From Anthracocystis setariae (Eukaryota > Basidiomycota > Ustilaginomycetes > Ustilaginales > Ustilaginaceae): a stretch of DNA of 64,000 nt. Numbering within the stretch: the stretch's first letter is position 1; each line of letters begins with the position of its first letter. The stretch spans positions 324,501 through 388,500 of the forward strand of contig CAKMXJ010000016.1 in the NCBI GenBank assembly GCA_928724745.1, given 5' to 3'. The position numbers and the translations under genes are program-made. The notes below the pieces were generated by a model that saw nothing but the letters and a program-made list of their open reading frames with translations, did no database searches and had not been told where the DNA came from. This document shows positions 29,211-38,982 of the stretch, in pieces.

Positions 29211-32066
29211 TTAATTCTCATGGATACACTCTAGCGCAGGACTTTGCTGTGCACCTGTAGCTCTTTCGTCATCCATCCTCCCGCCTTCCCCGCCTCCCTC
29301 CTCTAACATCCTCCTCCTCCTCTTCTTCATCTTCCTCAACGCCTCTTCCTCCAACGCAATCCTTAACAACCTCTCCACCTCCTCCTTCTTCTTAGTCCTA
29401 TTCCCGCCCCACCAAATCAAAAACCCAGCTACCGCATTACAGCTCAGCGAAAACGTGATGATCGTCGCTGTCACTGACGTGGGCCTATTCTTATAATAGA
29501 TCCCCCACGTCGTACCCCCGAGCGAGGCCTGCAAGCACGAGTGGCAGTCGAGCAGGATGACCACTGCCATCATCAGCGACAGCTCAAACGGTCGGTGCGT
29601 CACCGTCTCACGATACCGGTAGAACGTGTGCGATTCGTGGAACTTGCGCTGTTGGTATTCCAGGTTCGCCTGTTGTTTCGGACTGAGCACCACAACGTCT
29701 TCAGCATCGCGAGGAAGTTCCGACGCGATCGAGGGGTTGCGCTTGAGCTGACCCAGTGGGATGATTCCGTCCTTGTTGGCGTACGTCTTGCGTGCTGTGG
29801 GCGGAGGTGAGGGCGAACTGGAAGAAGCCGTACCGTCGGATTTCTTCTTTTTGTGGTGCGACTTTTTCGGCTCGCCCAATTCCACATCCTTCTCCCGATC
29901 CTGTTGATGCTTTCGGCGCAAGAAGCGACGGTTGTGCTTTTTCTTCTCCTTCAATTCTTCCACCTCGCATCCGCTCTGCCTAGACGCCGAAGAATCGAGC
30001 AGCTCCCACGAATCGCCGCCCTGCTGCTCGGGACTCGGTCGCGCATGCCCAGCATGTCCACCAGCCTCAGCAGCCAAGTCGCTTGCTCCCAATGTGCCAC
30101 TTGTCGCCTCTGCGTCCGGTGTGCTCCCAGCTGCCACGGGTCCCTTCTTGAGTCCAGTCTTGATCATCATAGTGCTGGTCATCTGCGACACGTTGAGACG
30201 CGGTGTAGCCCGAGGAAGCTCGTTCTTGTCCTTCAGCTCGGGCAAATCAAGCTGCTTCCTTCGCTTGTACGTGAGCGTGTGGTAGTGCACAATCTGCACC
30301 ATACGATACGTGTCGACGGCCCGGAATGGCGCAAATCCCAGACCGACGGCTGCAAAGAGCGCGCACAAGATCTGATCGCAGATCTCGATCCAGTATCTCT
30401 GCCTCGCTGGGTTTCCCACATCGATCCATCGGAGTAGGAAGAGGCAGATAGCTGTACCCCAGAAGGTGATCAGGAATGCGTACAGAGTAATGATGAATCC
30501 GTGGACAGTCTTGACGTATCGCCAGAACCCTTTTGCAGCACGCTTGAACTTGGCCTTCTTGGTGAGAAGTAGATGGACGTGCTCGTCAAGCTCGTTGCGC
30601 TCCTCCTCGTCCATTTCGGCCCACTCTTTGATGTGTTTGCGTCGCTCTTCCTCTGTGCTTGGTGGTACCTGCTTCTTCCGGCGACCAGAAACAAACGAAG
30701 CGACCCGACGTATGCTGCCGAGGCCACCTCTCTGATTAGAGTCGGCCTCTGCGCCCTGTTCGCCGGCGGCCTGTGCTGAGCCCGGTCTGAGACCCAACTC
30801 GATGACCTCTGGCCTCGACTCGATGTGTGGCGTGGTGCTGGGTGTTGCCGGAACCCTTCGATTGGCAGCAGATGGAAGACTGATCGTGGGTCTGCGATTG
30901 TAGAGCTTGGGTAAAGGGGGGAAGAAGATCGAGTTTCCGACATTCTGCAAAGCAGTCACCGTGGCAACTTCGGGATCGACAACATCGAGATAATCGACGA
31001 CTTCATCTTGGTGCATATCGCTGGAATCAAAAGATTCGGTCTGCGAGTTGAGGCTTGTGTCGTCACTGACGGCTTGTGCACGCGAGGAGCGCATGAGTGC
31101 CGCTTCTTGCTCTACATCATGGACGGGCAAAGTGTTCTCGGAGCGACGCCGCAAGAGTGTATCGTAGAATCTGCGCGATGTAGCCATGAGGCCTTGCTCT
31201 GTGACTGTGTTGCGGCGTGGGCGATGTGTGCTTTCGTTCACTTGGCCGCTGTGTTGCGTTTGGTCACTGGACGAATTGGTTTGGGTTGCGGGAAGCGGAT
31301 TGGTCCGACTGGTGCGTATTTCTTCTTGGACGTCGGAGAGATGGCGAAGATGTGGTGGATGGGGCGCGGCTTGATTGGCTTGTTCGGATTGGCCGGGATT
31401 AGCTTGAGGTTCAGATGATGATGATGTAGATGAGGATGTCGAAAGGGTGGAAGCTGAGTTGCGACGCTCTTTTCGCTGTTGCCTGCGCTCTTGTTTGTGC
31501 AGGAGACGATGGCGCATGGCGAGACCCTCGACTGCACCGGGGCGTCGACTGGAAGTTCGGCTTGGTACATATGGGTTTGAGTCGTCGTCGATCAAGCGAA
31601 TGGAGGGGAAGTCACCGGTGGGAGTGCGGCTTGACCTGGCTCGGTGCTGTTGGCGTTGCATGATTTGTTGGTCATGGATGGCGCGATTTGCTGCTCGCAT
31701 CTCTTCTCGTAGGATATCATCGTCGTCTTCTTGGTGGTCATCTTTCCGATGATGTTGAGCTGGGCCACGGGCTTCGGTACCTGGACTGATGCGATCTCTG
31801 CGACTGCTGCTGGGCTCGCCAGTAGGGGAAGCCGAGGCTCTGCGCCAGCTTTGAACTGAAAAATAGTCTTGGTGAGGCTGGGCTACCTCTGCGGGTGTGT
31901 TAATACGGATGGCTGGGACGTCGGCCAAGGCTGGTGGTGTGGAAGCATCAACGCCTCCGTTACGGTTTGCGTAGGTGTCGGCTGAGGAGTAATAGCTATT
32001 CCTGTTGGATTCGGTGTCGCTACGACGAACACGGATCGAAGAAGGGATGCGATGTATTGGCCTCAT
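29211..32066 (-). CDS. DUF2985 family multi-pass membrane protein
   Basis: This 951 aa protein has no known reaction. The N-terminal half (1-500) is Ser/Arg/Gln-rich and probably disordered, with many short poly-Ser runs. The membrane core starts near 509 with YVKTVHGFIITLYAFLITFW followed by a second helix, then the RYWIEICDQILCALFA-GLGFAPFRAVD block that typifies DUF2985. A charged loop of about 200 residues follows, with Lys/His-rich tracts. Two more helices lie near 815-885 and contain the family's VVILLDCHSCLQASLGGTTWGIYY segment and a LIWWGG end. The C-terminal tail is basic then acidic. The match to DUF2985 is from memory of the motif order. Its cellular role is unknown. Confidence 0.78.
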   Translation of the reverse strand: MRPIHRIPSSIRVRRSDTESNRNSYYSSADTYANRNGGVDASTPPALADVPAIRINTPAEVAQPHQDYFSVQSWRRASASPTGEPSSSRRDRISPGTEARGPAQHHRKDDHQEDDDDILREEMRAANRAIHDQQIMQRQQHRARSSRTPTGDFPSIRLIDDDSNPYVPSRTSSRRPGAVEGLAMRHRLLHKQERRQQRKERRNSASTLSTSSSTSSSSEPQANPGQSEQANQAAPHPPHLRHLSDVQEEIRTSRTNPLPATQTNSSSDQTQHSGQVNESTHRPRRNTVTEQGLMATSRRFYDTLLRRRSENTLPVHDVEQEAALMRSSRAQAVSDDTSLNSQTESFDSSDMHQDEVVDYLDVVDPEVATVTALQNVGNSIFFPPLPKLYNRRPTISLPSAANRRVPATPSTTPHIESRPEVIELGLRPGSAQAAGEQGAEADSNQRGGLGSIRRVASFVSGRRKKQVPPSTEEERRKHIKEWAEMDEEERNELDEHVHLLLTKKAKFKRAAKGFWRYVKTVHGFIITLYAFLITFWGTAICLFLLRWIDVGNPARQRYWIEICDQILCALFAAVGLGFAPFRAVDTYRMVQIVHYHTLTYKRRKQLDLPELKDKNELPRATPRLNVSQMTSTMMIKTGLKKGPVAAGSTPDAEATSGTLGASDLAAEAGGHAGHARPSPEQQGGDSWELLDSSASRQSGCEVEELKEKKKHNRRFLRRKHQQDREKDVELGEPKKSHHKKKKSDGTASSSSPSPPPTARKTYANKDGIIPLGQLKRNPSIASELPRDAEDVVVLSPKQQANLEYQQRKFHESHTFYRYRETVTHRPFELSLMMAVVILLDCHSCLQASLGGTTWGIYYKNRPTSVTATIITFSLSCNAVAGFLIWWGGNRTKKKEEVERLLRIALEEEALRKMKKRRRRMLEEGGGEGGRMDDERATGAQQSPALECIHEN

Positions 32067-32651
32067 CCTCGCGAACTAGGATGTAAAGAGGATACGGAGG
32101 GGAGTTTGCTTTGTTTTGTCTTTGTGTCCAGATGCAGCTGTGCAGCTGATTGGGTCGGTTAGATCGGAGGCTCTCGATGCGAGCCCGGTAGCCGTTTGGT
32201 GTGCGAGTTGAGGGACCCAAGTTGCCGACAGGCTGGAGAGAGGGTGGCGGTGGTCGTCGGGTATCGCAGACGTAGAGGTCAAGGGCAAAACTCGCTGGGA
32301 GCGACAGGGGGATCACGTATATCAAGCTGGGGAAAGAAAAGGACGGAGCGGTGTGTAGGAATGACTCTTGACTGCAAGCACAGCAAGCGAACCACGCTGA
32401 AGAGAGGTCGAGGAAGTTAGAACAATAGCGGGAGTGATGTCAACCAAGGTTCAAGCCAAGCCCAAATCGGCTGGAGATAGTGTGGCCAATTGACTATTGT
32501 ATCATGAGCCGGAGGATACAGTAGCATTGATTGCGATACGGCAGAGCAGCGTGCAGTGCACAACAGAACTGTAGCTTGGGACCCTACGGCTGCTGCCAAG
32601 GATAGCCAGGGAACTGGAGCGAGAAAAAGTCACCTTGACAGTCAGGCATTA
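32067..32651. other. promoter region of the DUF2985 gene
   Basis: This 585 bp stretch runs from the DUF2985 start to the left end of the Harbinger element. It has no recognised coding sequence. It should hold the DUF2985 promoter and leader. Confidence 0.5.
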
Positions 32652-32654
32652 GGC

Positions 32655-32673
32655 AGTTTTCGGACACCCCCTG
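32655..32673 (+). repeat. left terminal inverted repeat of Harbinger element
   Basis: AGTTTTCGGACACCCCCTG, a perfect inverted copy of 35983-36001. It runs into a near-palindromic block (32666-32683). Confidence 0.95.
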
Positions 32674-32729
32674 TACAAGGGGTGGTGGTGGTGGTCGGAG
32701 TTGGTAGAGATACCCCCTGTACAAGGGGT
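32666..32729. repeat. two subterminal palindromic repeats of Harbinger element
   Basis: ACCCCCTGTACAAGGGGT occurs at 32666-32683 and again at 32712-32729, 46 bp apart. Each is a near-perfect palindrome around TGTACA. A related palindrome with a TGATCA centre lies at the other end (35973-35990). Such subterminal sites are likely binding sites for the element's Myb protein or nuclease. Confidence 0.75.
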
Positions 32730-33025
32730 AGATGGTAGTGGTTCGGAAGAAAGGTGGGTGGTAGTGCTGAGCCCGAATTTATGTGAAAATTTTCAGCATC
32801 ACACATGACGCGTCTAATCATGCTGAGTAAGCATTTTTCATCGTGATCGAGTATAATAACGTCGATATATGTGAGATTCCTGCAATCAATGCTGATGGTA
32901 GTACTCGCTGCTCACGATCAGGCACAGTCCGCGTCACCGAAATGAAGTTGTTTGTTTGCTACCCCGCATCCTGAGCTTATCTCACCATCCTCTGCCGCTT
33001 TAACCGGTCTTTCCGGCCTTCTGCA

Positions 33026-34507
33026 ATGCCAACGTCAACTCCTGGCCTCGAACACCGCCTGGCACAGCTCCCACAAGCCCTCGGCGGCAGCCTCGTGGCT
33101 CTGGACGAGGACGCAATTGCGCAGCTCATCGATGCAGATGCAGACCGACTGTTTGCCACGCCGACGCCGCAGAGGCACAACATGCTGCAGCCACACAGCC
33201 TCGCCAGCTCCTCGCCGGCCTTCAGAGGCAGCCCTACGCCAGAGGCGTCTCTCTTCCGGTCTAGGATGCCACCGCCGCCATCACCATCACCATCAGCATT
33301 TGTAGATCAGTCGTATTCTCAAGAGTCGCAATCACACCTGCCGTTGTCTCAGTCTCCGTCTCTGTCTGTGCAGTCTGTGTCTCAAGAGATCAACCCAGAT
33401 GCCCGGCCTGCAAGTCAAGGTCAACGAGGAGGATTAGCGGCCTCTAGCAGGAGCACTCCTGCCTCACGAGGAGGCTCACGGACGCACTTCTCAGACAAGG
33501 AGATCGAAACGCTGATCAAGGCTATGGATCATCATAATCCAAAGAAGTACAAGAGCTTCAGGGCCCAAGGCGATGCATGGAAGAAGGTCTGCAAGGAGGT
33601 CAACAGACAGAACAACATTGATGGCTTCCCAAAGCGCAAGATAGACGGTCTCAAGGATAAGTGGGCCACGATATGCGATACTCGCAGGCACAATGCCCAG
33701 GTAGCAAGAGGAGCTTCTGGCATTGTCGAAGAACCACGCACGGAGCTCGAAAGGATGGTGGATGGCGTTATCGAGGCCGAGACAGGTCTGGCTCTTCGAG
33801 AGCAGGGTGTGCTCCAAGCTCTGCAGCATCGGGGGGCCTGCTCAAACATCGCAGGCACAGCGGCCGCTCGTTCAATGTCATCATCAGCTCAACGTTCAAG
33901 GGATGAATCAACAGCATCTCAGGCAGGATCACATACGGGTGAGTCAGATCACGATAGCGCCCCTCCTCATGAACCACTTAGCTTCACTCGCAAACGAAGA
34001 GGGCAGCTGGCCGATAGTGCAATTGATATCATGCTCTCGCAAGACGCTGAGAACCGCCTCGCTGACGAGCGACACCAAGCAAGGAAGCTCGAGCTGCAGG
34101 AGAAGCGGCAAGTCGCAGAGCAGGAGTATCATACCAAGTCGCTCCATATGCAGGAGCGTTACCTCAACGTCGGCACCACGTTAGTCAACACCATGAGCAC
34201 CGAGGTCAAGGCGATCCAGCAACGCTTCGACCAGAGCGACCGACGCTTCGATCGCTTGGAGATGGCCATCCTCTCAATGCAGTCGATGCTCTCGCAGTTG
34301 ACAGACCGGCACGCCTCAGGATCGTCTCAATTGCCTTCCATGCCGCCGATTGCGGAAGAGCATACCACTCCTACAGCTTCTCGATATCGCGCTGGGTCGG
34401 TTACCCGCTCCATTGGATCTAACTCCTCCACTGCAACACCACATGCATCACCAACCAAACGTCGTAGCTCTCGTGAGCGCTCACTACCACTTCGTTACCA
34501 GGCTTGA
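33026..34507 (+). CDS. Harbinger Myb/SANT-like DNA-binding protein
   Basis: This 493 aa protein is the presumed DNA-binding partner of the element's nuclease. The N-terminal 145 residues are Ser/Pro/Gln-rich. A trihelix/Myb-like domain covers about 150-215: FSDKEIETLIKAM, then W-KVCKEVN and GFPKRK-DGLKDKWATI, with tryptophans in the usual helix positions. A C-terminal coiled coil (about 330-430), rich in Gln, Glu and Arg, may drive multimerisation. In animal Harbinger elements the Myb-like protein carries the transposase to the nucleus and to the ends; the same role is inferred here. It ends 60 bp from the convergent nuclease gene and lies inside the inverted repeats. Confidence 0.85.
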   Translation: MPTSTPGLEHRLAQLPQALGGSLVALDEDAIAQLIDADADRLFATPTPQRHNMLQPHSLASSSPAFRGSPTPEASLFRSRMPPPPSPSPSAFVDQSYSQESQSHLPLSQSPSLSVQSVSQEINPDARPASQGQRGGLAASSRSTPASRGGSRTHFSDKEIETLIKAMDHHNPKKYKSFRAQGDAWKKVCKEVNRQNNIDGFPKRKIDGLKDKWATICDTRRHNAQVARGASGIVEEPRTELERMVDGVIEAETGLALREQGVLQALQHRGACSNIAGTAAARSMSSSAQRSRDESTASQAGSHTGESDHDSAPPHEPLSFTRKRRGQLADSAIDIMLSQDAENRLADERHQARKLELQEKRQVAEQEYHTKSLHMQERYLNVGTTLVNTMSTEVKAIQQRFDQSDRRFDRLEMAILSMQSMLSQLTDRHASGSSQLPSMPPIAEEHTTPTASRYRAGSVTRSIGSNSSTATPHASPTKRRSSRERSLPLRYQA

Positions 34508-34567
34508 CCTCATGTACAGTAACGTTTGCATTCCAATCCATTGCTTCTATCTACATTGTGTGCGCAA

Positions 34568-35716
34568 TCAATCCTGTGGTCCTGATACGCTCGTCTGTGT
34601 GCTTGTTCCTGTGCTTGTTCTTGCATACCTTGCTTTGGTGATTGTTGGCGAGACAACCCTTGCTGATGAGAAGTACTCCTCGAGGCTTGGAGGCCGGCAA
34701 TCCATGTTATCGCTGATCTGGTTACCTCCAGCATAGCAAGTCCTCGCGTTCCTGAGCAGCGTGCCAACGAGGAAGTCGCGACCGCATGGTGTGAGACCAG
34801 TACGCTGATACTGCTTGTCCCTAAATCGTGACCACTGCATTGAGACCATACCAATACCCCACTTGACAATGATCCTGAACTTACTCATGATGTGATTCGT
34901 GAGCATCTCATTGCGTGAGATGAAGTTACCCTTGAACGGAGCGATGATGGCGGCCGAGTTCCCATACGCCTGGTCTCCATACAGGTATCGCTGAGTACCG
35001 TCGACACCACGTGCTTGCCTTGCTGCCCACTCCACAAGCTCTTCCTCAGAAACCATGTACCCATCTCCTCGTCGTCCAGAGTAAGGCGGCGATATGAATA
35101 GCAGTCCGTCCGGTGTCGCAACAAACTGATACTTGAGAGCATGGCATCGCTTGTGCCCGTTGTACGAGTCCTCTTGGTCAACAACTGGCATTGCTATTGG
35201 GCGCACAGTACCATCAACGGCGCCCCAGAACCTTGGCATGCATGTCTTGCGCTCAATGGCAGCGGCATAGTAATCGAGACGCTCAGGACGGAGCAAGCGG
35301 TGGCGATCGCTGGTGGCATCAAGATGCCTACCCCACAGAGTGTATATCGTGTGACTGACCTTGTGTATGATGCGACTGCAGCGGCCATGAGACCAGCCAA
35401 ACTGACCCTCCATGCAGCGAAGGCGAGATCCTCGTAGCCAGGCCAACAGCATCAGCAAGGCCGTCTTGCTATCAATCACGTCGCACGAACTTGTTCTTAT
35501 CGGATCAGGCAGCAGCAAGGCAAAGTGGATGTGTTCAAACTCATTGATTGCTAGCCCGAACATAGATTTGAAGTGATCGTTGTCGAGCAATGCTGAGATG
35601 GTGTTGTAATGCTGCGGATGGAGCGGTGTTGGCGGTCTCCGTGCCAGAACAGAGAGTACTGTGAGCAAGCGCATTCGGCGTCTGCGAGCTCGAGCTGTGA
35701 GGGATTCGCCTGGCAT
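34568..35716 (-). CDS. PIF/Harbinger DDE nuclease, catalytic Glu replaced by Lys
   Basis: This 382 aa protein belongs to the DDE_Tnp_4 (Harbinger) nuclease family. The helical N-terminal part includes a helix-turn-helix-like segment near 95-125. The first Asp lies in FWGAVDGT (about residue 167) and the second in YGDQAYG (about 247). The third acid normally lies in a V-E-W/R-x-x-G segment after FN-x-R-x-x-x(n)-R. Here the segment reads FRIIVKWGIG, with AAG (Lys) at residue 285 where GAG (Glu) is expected. The rest of the frame is uninterrupted at the normal length. If the assignment of this position is right, strand cleavage should be lost although the ends could still be bound. It is convergent with the Myb gene. 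Confidence 0.85.
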   Translation of the reverse strand: MPGESLTARARRRRMRLLTVLSVLARRPPTPLHPQHYNTISALLDNDHFKSMFGLAINEFEHIHFALLLPDPIRTSSCDVIDSKTALLMLLAWLRGSRLRCMEGQFGWSHGRCSRIIHKVSHTIYTLWGRHLDATSDRHRLLRPERLDYYAAAIERKTCMPRFWGAVDGTVRPIAMPVVDQEDSYNGHKRCHALKYQFVATPDGLLFISPPYSGRRGDGYMVSEEELVEWAARQARGVDGTQRYLYGDQAYGNSAAIIAPFKGNFISRNEMLTNHIMSKFRIIVKWGIGMVSMQWSRFRDKQYQRTGLTPCGRDFLVGTLLRNARTCYAGGNQISDNMDCRPPSLEEYFSSARVVSPTITKARYARTSTGTSTQTSVSGPQD

Positions 35717-35982
35717 GATTGTGCGCCTCTCTGACCGTTAAGGAAAGCGCGGGGATAACGTTATATTGCAGACAATATGATGGTAGTACACATACAACAC
35801 ACGCAAACGACAACAAGCACTACTTGAACTCTACCTCCTGATCTCCTCCAAGCTAGGGGGAGTAGCACCATAGACAAGAGCACCCCGACAACGGAGTTTC
35901 AACCGTCTTGGTGGTAGTACTACATGCACAATCATGCACGGAGCTCGAAAACATGTTTATCCGGGTACTCCTACCCTCTGAT

Positions 35983-36001
35983 CAGGGGGTGTCCGAAAAC
36001 T
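35983..36001 (-). repeat. right terminal inverted repeat of Harbinger element
   Basis: Exact inverted copy of 32655-32673, ending CCGAAAACT. Confidence 0.95.
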
Positions 36002-36004
36002 CAC

Positions 36005-36747
36005 TATTGCTTGTCATTCTGCACACGCTGAGGACTGTACTGTACAGTACACTGTGACTTTAGTCCGGAATCAGAAGGCCACGAAAATCCACGGAGAACG
36101 CCCAATATTATAATTTAAATTTTGACTTTTCTGACTGCGTTTCCTTTCCCTTTTTTTGCCGTTCCTCTCTCGGAATCGGATCACCGTGCAAGCGCAAAAA
36201 ATAACTAAATAAATACAGTAAAGAGGTGACATCTCTTAACGCGTAGTTCGGTCATCGGGCATAAACCGACTCATTTCAATCAATACATAATCCTTTTTCA
36301 ACCAACGCAACTGAAACTCAACTACCTGCAATTCCACACCCAACTAGGCTTAACACCTCCGTCGAGCAAAAATTCACGCCATCAGATCCACTTAAAAGTG
36401 GCTCTTATACAGGGACCGTGCCCACCTCATCCTGCTGCTGCTGCTGCTGCTGCTACACAGCACACTATGTACACTCGGTCAAACCAACGCACGCTCTATC
36501 CCTGCTCCCTGCTCCCTGCACATCCTCCCATCTATCCGCCTTATCTTCTAGAATAGAAAAGGTCCCCTGCGTCTGAACTACAACATCCATGCATGCTGCC
36601 ATCGCACAAACCCCTCCAACGTTACGACACAAAGACGGTTGATATTCATCCACTTGTGCGACAAAATTACATGCGATCGGAACAATTTACGTGCCTATTG
36701 ACAGTAGTAGTGGATTCATGCGATTTGATTTGCTTCTCTTTTCTTTC
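36005..36747. other. intergenic region right of Harbinger element
   Basis: No gene recognised. It contains a 16 bp perfect palindrome (36036-36051), an AT-rich stretch near 36105-36125 and a CTG repeat. It probably ends with the 3' region of the complex I gene. Confidence 0.5.
36432..36454. repeat. CTG microsatellite
   Basis: Seven or more CTG units. Confidence 0.9.
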
Positions 36748-38982
36748 TTAGTTGAAGGCGGCCAGTGTTGCCTTGCCGTCCACCTTATCCATTGGCAGTC
36801 CCTCTACGAAAGCAGCCGTGCACTTGGCCATGGTAGGTGATGCGCGAGAGATCGGGTCGGTCTGGTAGAAGTTCTCAATCGGTCTCAACAAAGGAGTGCC
36901 CGACACCGACGACTTGGCCAGCTTCGAGAGCTCTTCCACCGCCAACGGTGCCGATGTGGTGCTAGCCTCGGCAACATCGTGTCGCACAAGTGTGGGCGAA
37001 ATCTCAAACATGCGGTCACGCACGTCGAGCACGTCGTTGTATGGCAATGTTGCGCCCATCACCTCGGAAAGCGCACGGATGATCTTCCAATCCTCACGCG
37101 CCGCACCAGGTGGTGGCACCGCCGCACGCGTCATCTGGGTTCGGCCTTCCGTGTTGACATACGTGGTCGCCTTCTCCGTGTATGCAGATCCGGGCAAGCA
37201 CACATCCGCAAACTGAGCGCCAACGTCTCCGTGGTGGCCCTGGTACACAACAAACGCATCGCGCGGGATGCTCTCCGGCGCAATGTCATCGGCGTTGAGC
37301 AAATAGATGAACTTGGGCGTGGTCTTGGCAGCCTCGGAAGAAGGCGTGAAGCCAATATCGAGCGCACCCGTGCGCGATGCCTGGCGCTGAAGAACGTTGT
37401 AGCCGTTCCACTCGCCATTGAGCAACTTGCCCTTGTTGGCCTTGACCAGCTCAGCGAGGTTGCCGAGGATCGCCTTGCCGTCAGCGTGCTCGGCCACGGC
37501 GCTTCCGACAACAATCATGGGCTTCTTGGCCTCCTTGAACTTCTTGGCAAAGCCACCCTTACCCGAGAGAAGCTCCTGAACAGCCTTGGCATCGGTGCCA
37601 ACGTGGTCGTACTCGTACGTGAGGTCCACCTTCTCACCAATCAGGCCAACGTCGAGACCACGGTGCAGGTACGCCTTGCGGATACGCGTGTTGACGATGG
37701 CAGCCTCGTGACGAGGGTTGGTGCCAACGAGGAGGAGCACATCCGCCTCCTCGATACCGGGAATGGTGGTGTTGAACGTGTAGTTGGATCGGAAGTCCGA
37801 GCCGTAGATAGGTGCGTGATCACCGTTGATCTGGTCGGTGGCGGTGTTGTCCGAGCCGAGCTTGTTGACGAGGTCCTTGAGGAGCACCATCGACTCGACA
37901 TCGGCGAGGGAGCCGGCGACAGCCTTGATCTGGTTGCCCTTGGCACCGGACGTAGCCAAACCCTCGGCGATGGTTGCCAGGGCCTCGGGCCACGAGGCGG
38001 GCACGAAGCGGTCACCCTGCTTGATAAGAGGCGTGGTGAGACGCTGGTACTTGAGACCGTCGTTGGCGAAACGAGTCTTGTCGTTGATCCACTCCTCGTT
38101 GACATCGTCGTTGGTGCGGGGAAGGATGCGCATGACCTGAACGCCGCGCGAGTCGACGCGAACGTTGGATCCAACCGCATCGAGCACATCGACCGACTCG
38201 GTCTTCTTGAGCTCCCAAGGACGAGCGTGGAAGGCGTAGGGCTTGGAGGTGAGGGCGCCGACGGGGCAAAGGTCGATGATGTTACCGGACATTTCCGAGT
38301 TCATGGTCTTCTCGATGTAGGTGCCGATTTGGAGGTCGTTACCACGTCCGGTGGTACCCATGTCCTGGACACCGGCAACGTCGTTGGCGTAACGGACGCA
38401 TCGGGTGCACTGAATGCAACGAGTCATGACGGTCTTGACAAGAGGGCCGAGGTTCTTGTCCTCGACCGCACGCTTGCCCTTGATCTCGTGGAAACGCGAT
38501 CGGTCGGAACCGTATCGCATCGACTGGTCCTGCAGATCACACTCTCCTCCCCAATCGCAGATGGGGCAATCCAAGGGGTGGTTGGCAAGCAGGAACTCCA
38601 TCACACCTTCGCGGGCCTTGGCAACCAAGGGGGTGTCGGTGAAAATCTGCTGGCCGGGCATGGCGGGGAAGGCACACGAGGCCAAGGGCTTGGGGGCACC
38701 TTTGGACTCGACCAGGCACATTCGGCAGTTACCGGCAACCATGAGCCTCTCATGGTAGCAGAAGCGGGGGATCTGAGCGCCAGCCTTCTCGCAGGCCTGA
38801 ATGAGAGCGGTACCCTGCTCCACCTCGATCTCCTTGCCATTGATGGTAAGCTTGACCATCTTGGGAGGTGCAGGGGCCGGGGTAGCCTGACGACGCGAAG
38901 CAGACGTGGCGATACCACGAGCCGCAACGGTGCGAGGAGCAAGGCGCGCGGCCGAGCTGGAAGCGGCCAGAGAGCGCAACAT
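36748..38982 (-). CDS. NADH:ubiquinone oxidoreductase 75 kDa subunit (complex I, NUAM/NDUFS1)
   Basis: This 744 aa protein is the largest iron-sulfur subunit of the complex I peripheral arm, passing electrons from NADH to ubiquinone. The start at 38982 gives a typical matrix presequence (MLRSLAASSSAARLAPRTVA, then RGIATSAS); the frame is open 43 codons upstream but reads as leader. The ferredoxin-like domain (about 35-110) has C in RFCYHE and C-x2-C in GNCRMCLVE. Next come the H/C ligands in CPICDWGGECDLQDQ and the 4Fe-4S motif RCIQCTRCVRYANDVAG. A molybdopterin-like domain, inactive as an oxidoreductase in this family, fills the rest (PRTNDDVNEEWINDKTRF and NPRHEAAIVN are visible). Length is normal. 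The long open frame on the opposite strand is a codon-bias shadow. Confidence 0.95.
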   Translation of the reverse strand: MLRSLAASSSAARLAPRTVAARGIATSASRRQATPAPAPPKMVKLTINGKEIEVEQGTALIQACEKAGAQIPRFCYHERLMVAGNCRMCLVESKGAPKPLASCAFPAMPGQQIFTDTPLVAKAREGVMEFLLANHPLDCPICDWGGECDLQDQSMRYGSDRSRFHEIKGKRAVEDKNLGPLVKTVMTRCIQCTRCVRYANDVAGVQDMGTTGRGNDLQIGTYIEKTMNSEMSGNIIDLCPVGALTSKPYAFHARPWELKKTESVDVLDAVGSNVRVDSRGVQVMRILPRTNDDVNEEWINDKTRFANDGLKYQRLTTPLIKQGDRFVPASWPEALATIAEGLATSGAKGNQIKAVAGSLADVESMVLLKDLVNKLGSDNTATDQINGDHAPIYGSDFRSNYTFNTTIPGIEEADVLLLVGTNPRHEAAIVNTRIRKAYLHRGLDVGLIGEKVDLTYEYDHVGTDAKAVQELLSGKGGFAKKFKEAKKPMIVVGSAVAEHADGKAILGNLAELVKANKGKLLNGEWNGYNVLQRQASRTGALDIGFTPSSEAAKTTPKFIYLLNADDIAPESIPRDAFVVYQGHHGDVGAQFADVCLPGSAYTEKATTYVNTEGRTQMTRAAVPPPGAAREDWKIIRALSEVMGATLPYNDVLDVRDRMFEISPTLVRHDVAEASTTSAPLAVEELSKLAKSSVSGTPLLRPIENFYQTDPISRASPTMAKCTAAFVEGLPMDKVDGKATLAAFN

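Larger units (their letters stand above)
32652..36004. mobile_element. PIF/Harbinger DNA transposon with Myb-like and DDE genes
   Basis: The 3.35 kb element carries two convergent genes, a Myb/SANT-like protein (plus) and a DDE nuclease (minus), which is the standard two-gene content of PIF/Harbinger. Its ends carry a perfect 19 bp terminal inverted repeat, 32655-32673 on the left and 35983-36001 on the right, starting AGTTTTCGG from each side. Three further bases at each end (GGC and CAC) take it to the proposed borders. The flanks read TTA on the left and TAT on the right, sharing only TA. The usual TWA target duplication is therefore not perfect and the exact borders are uncertain. Both frames are open, but the nuclease has a damaged catalytic position. 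Confidence 0.9.
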
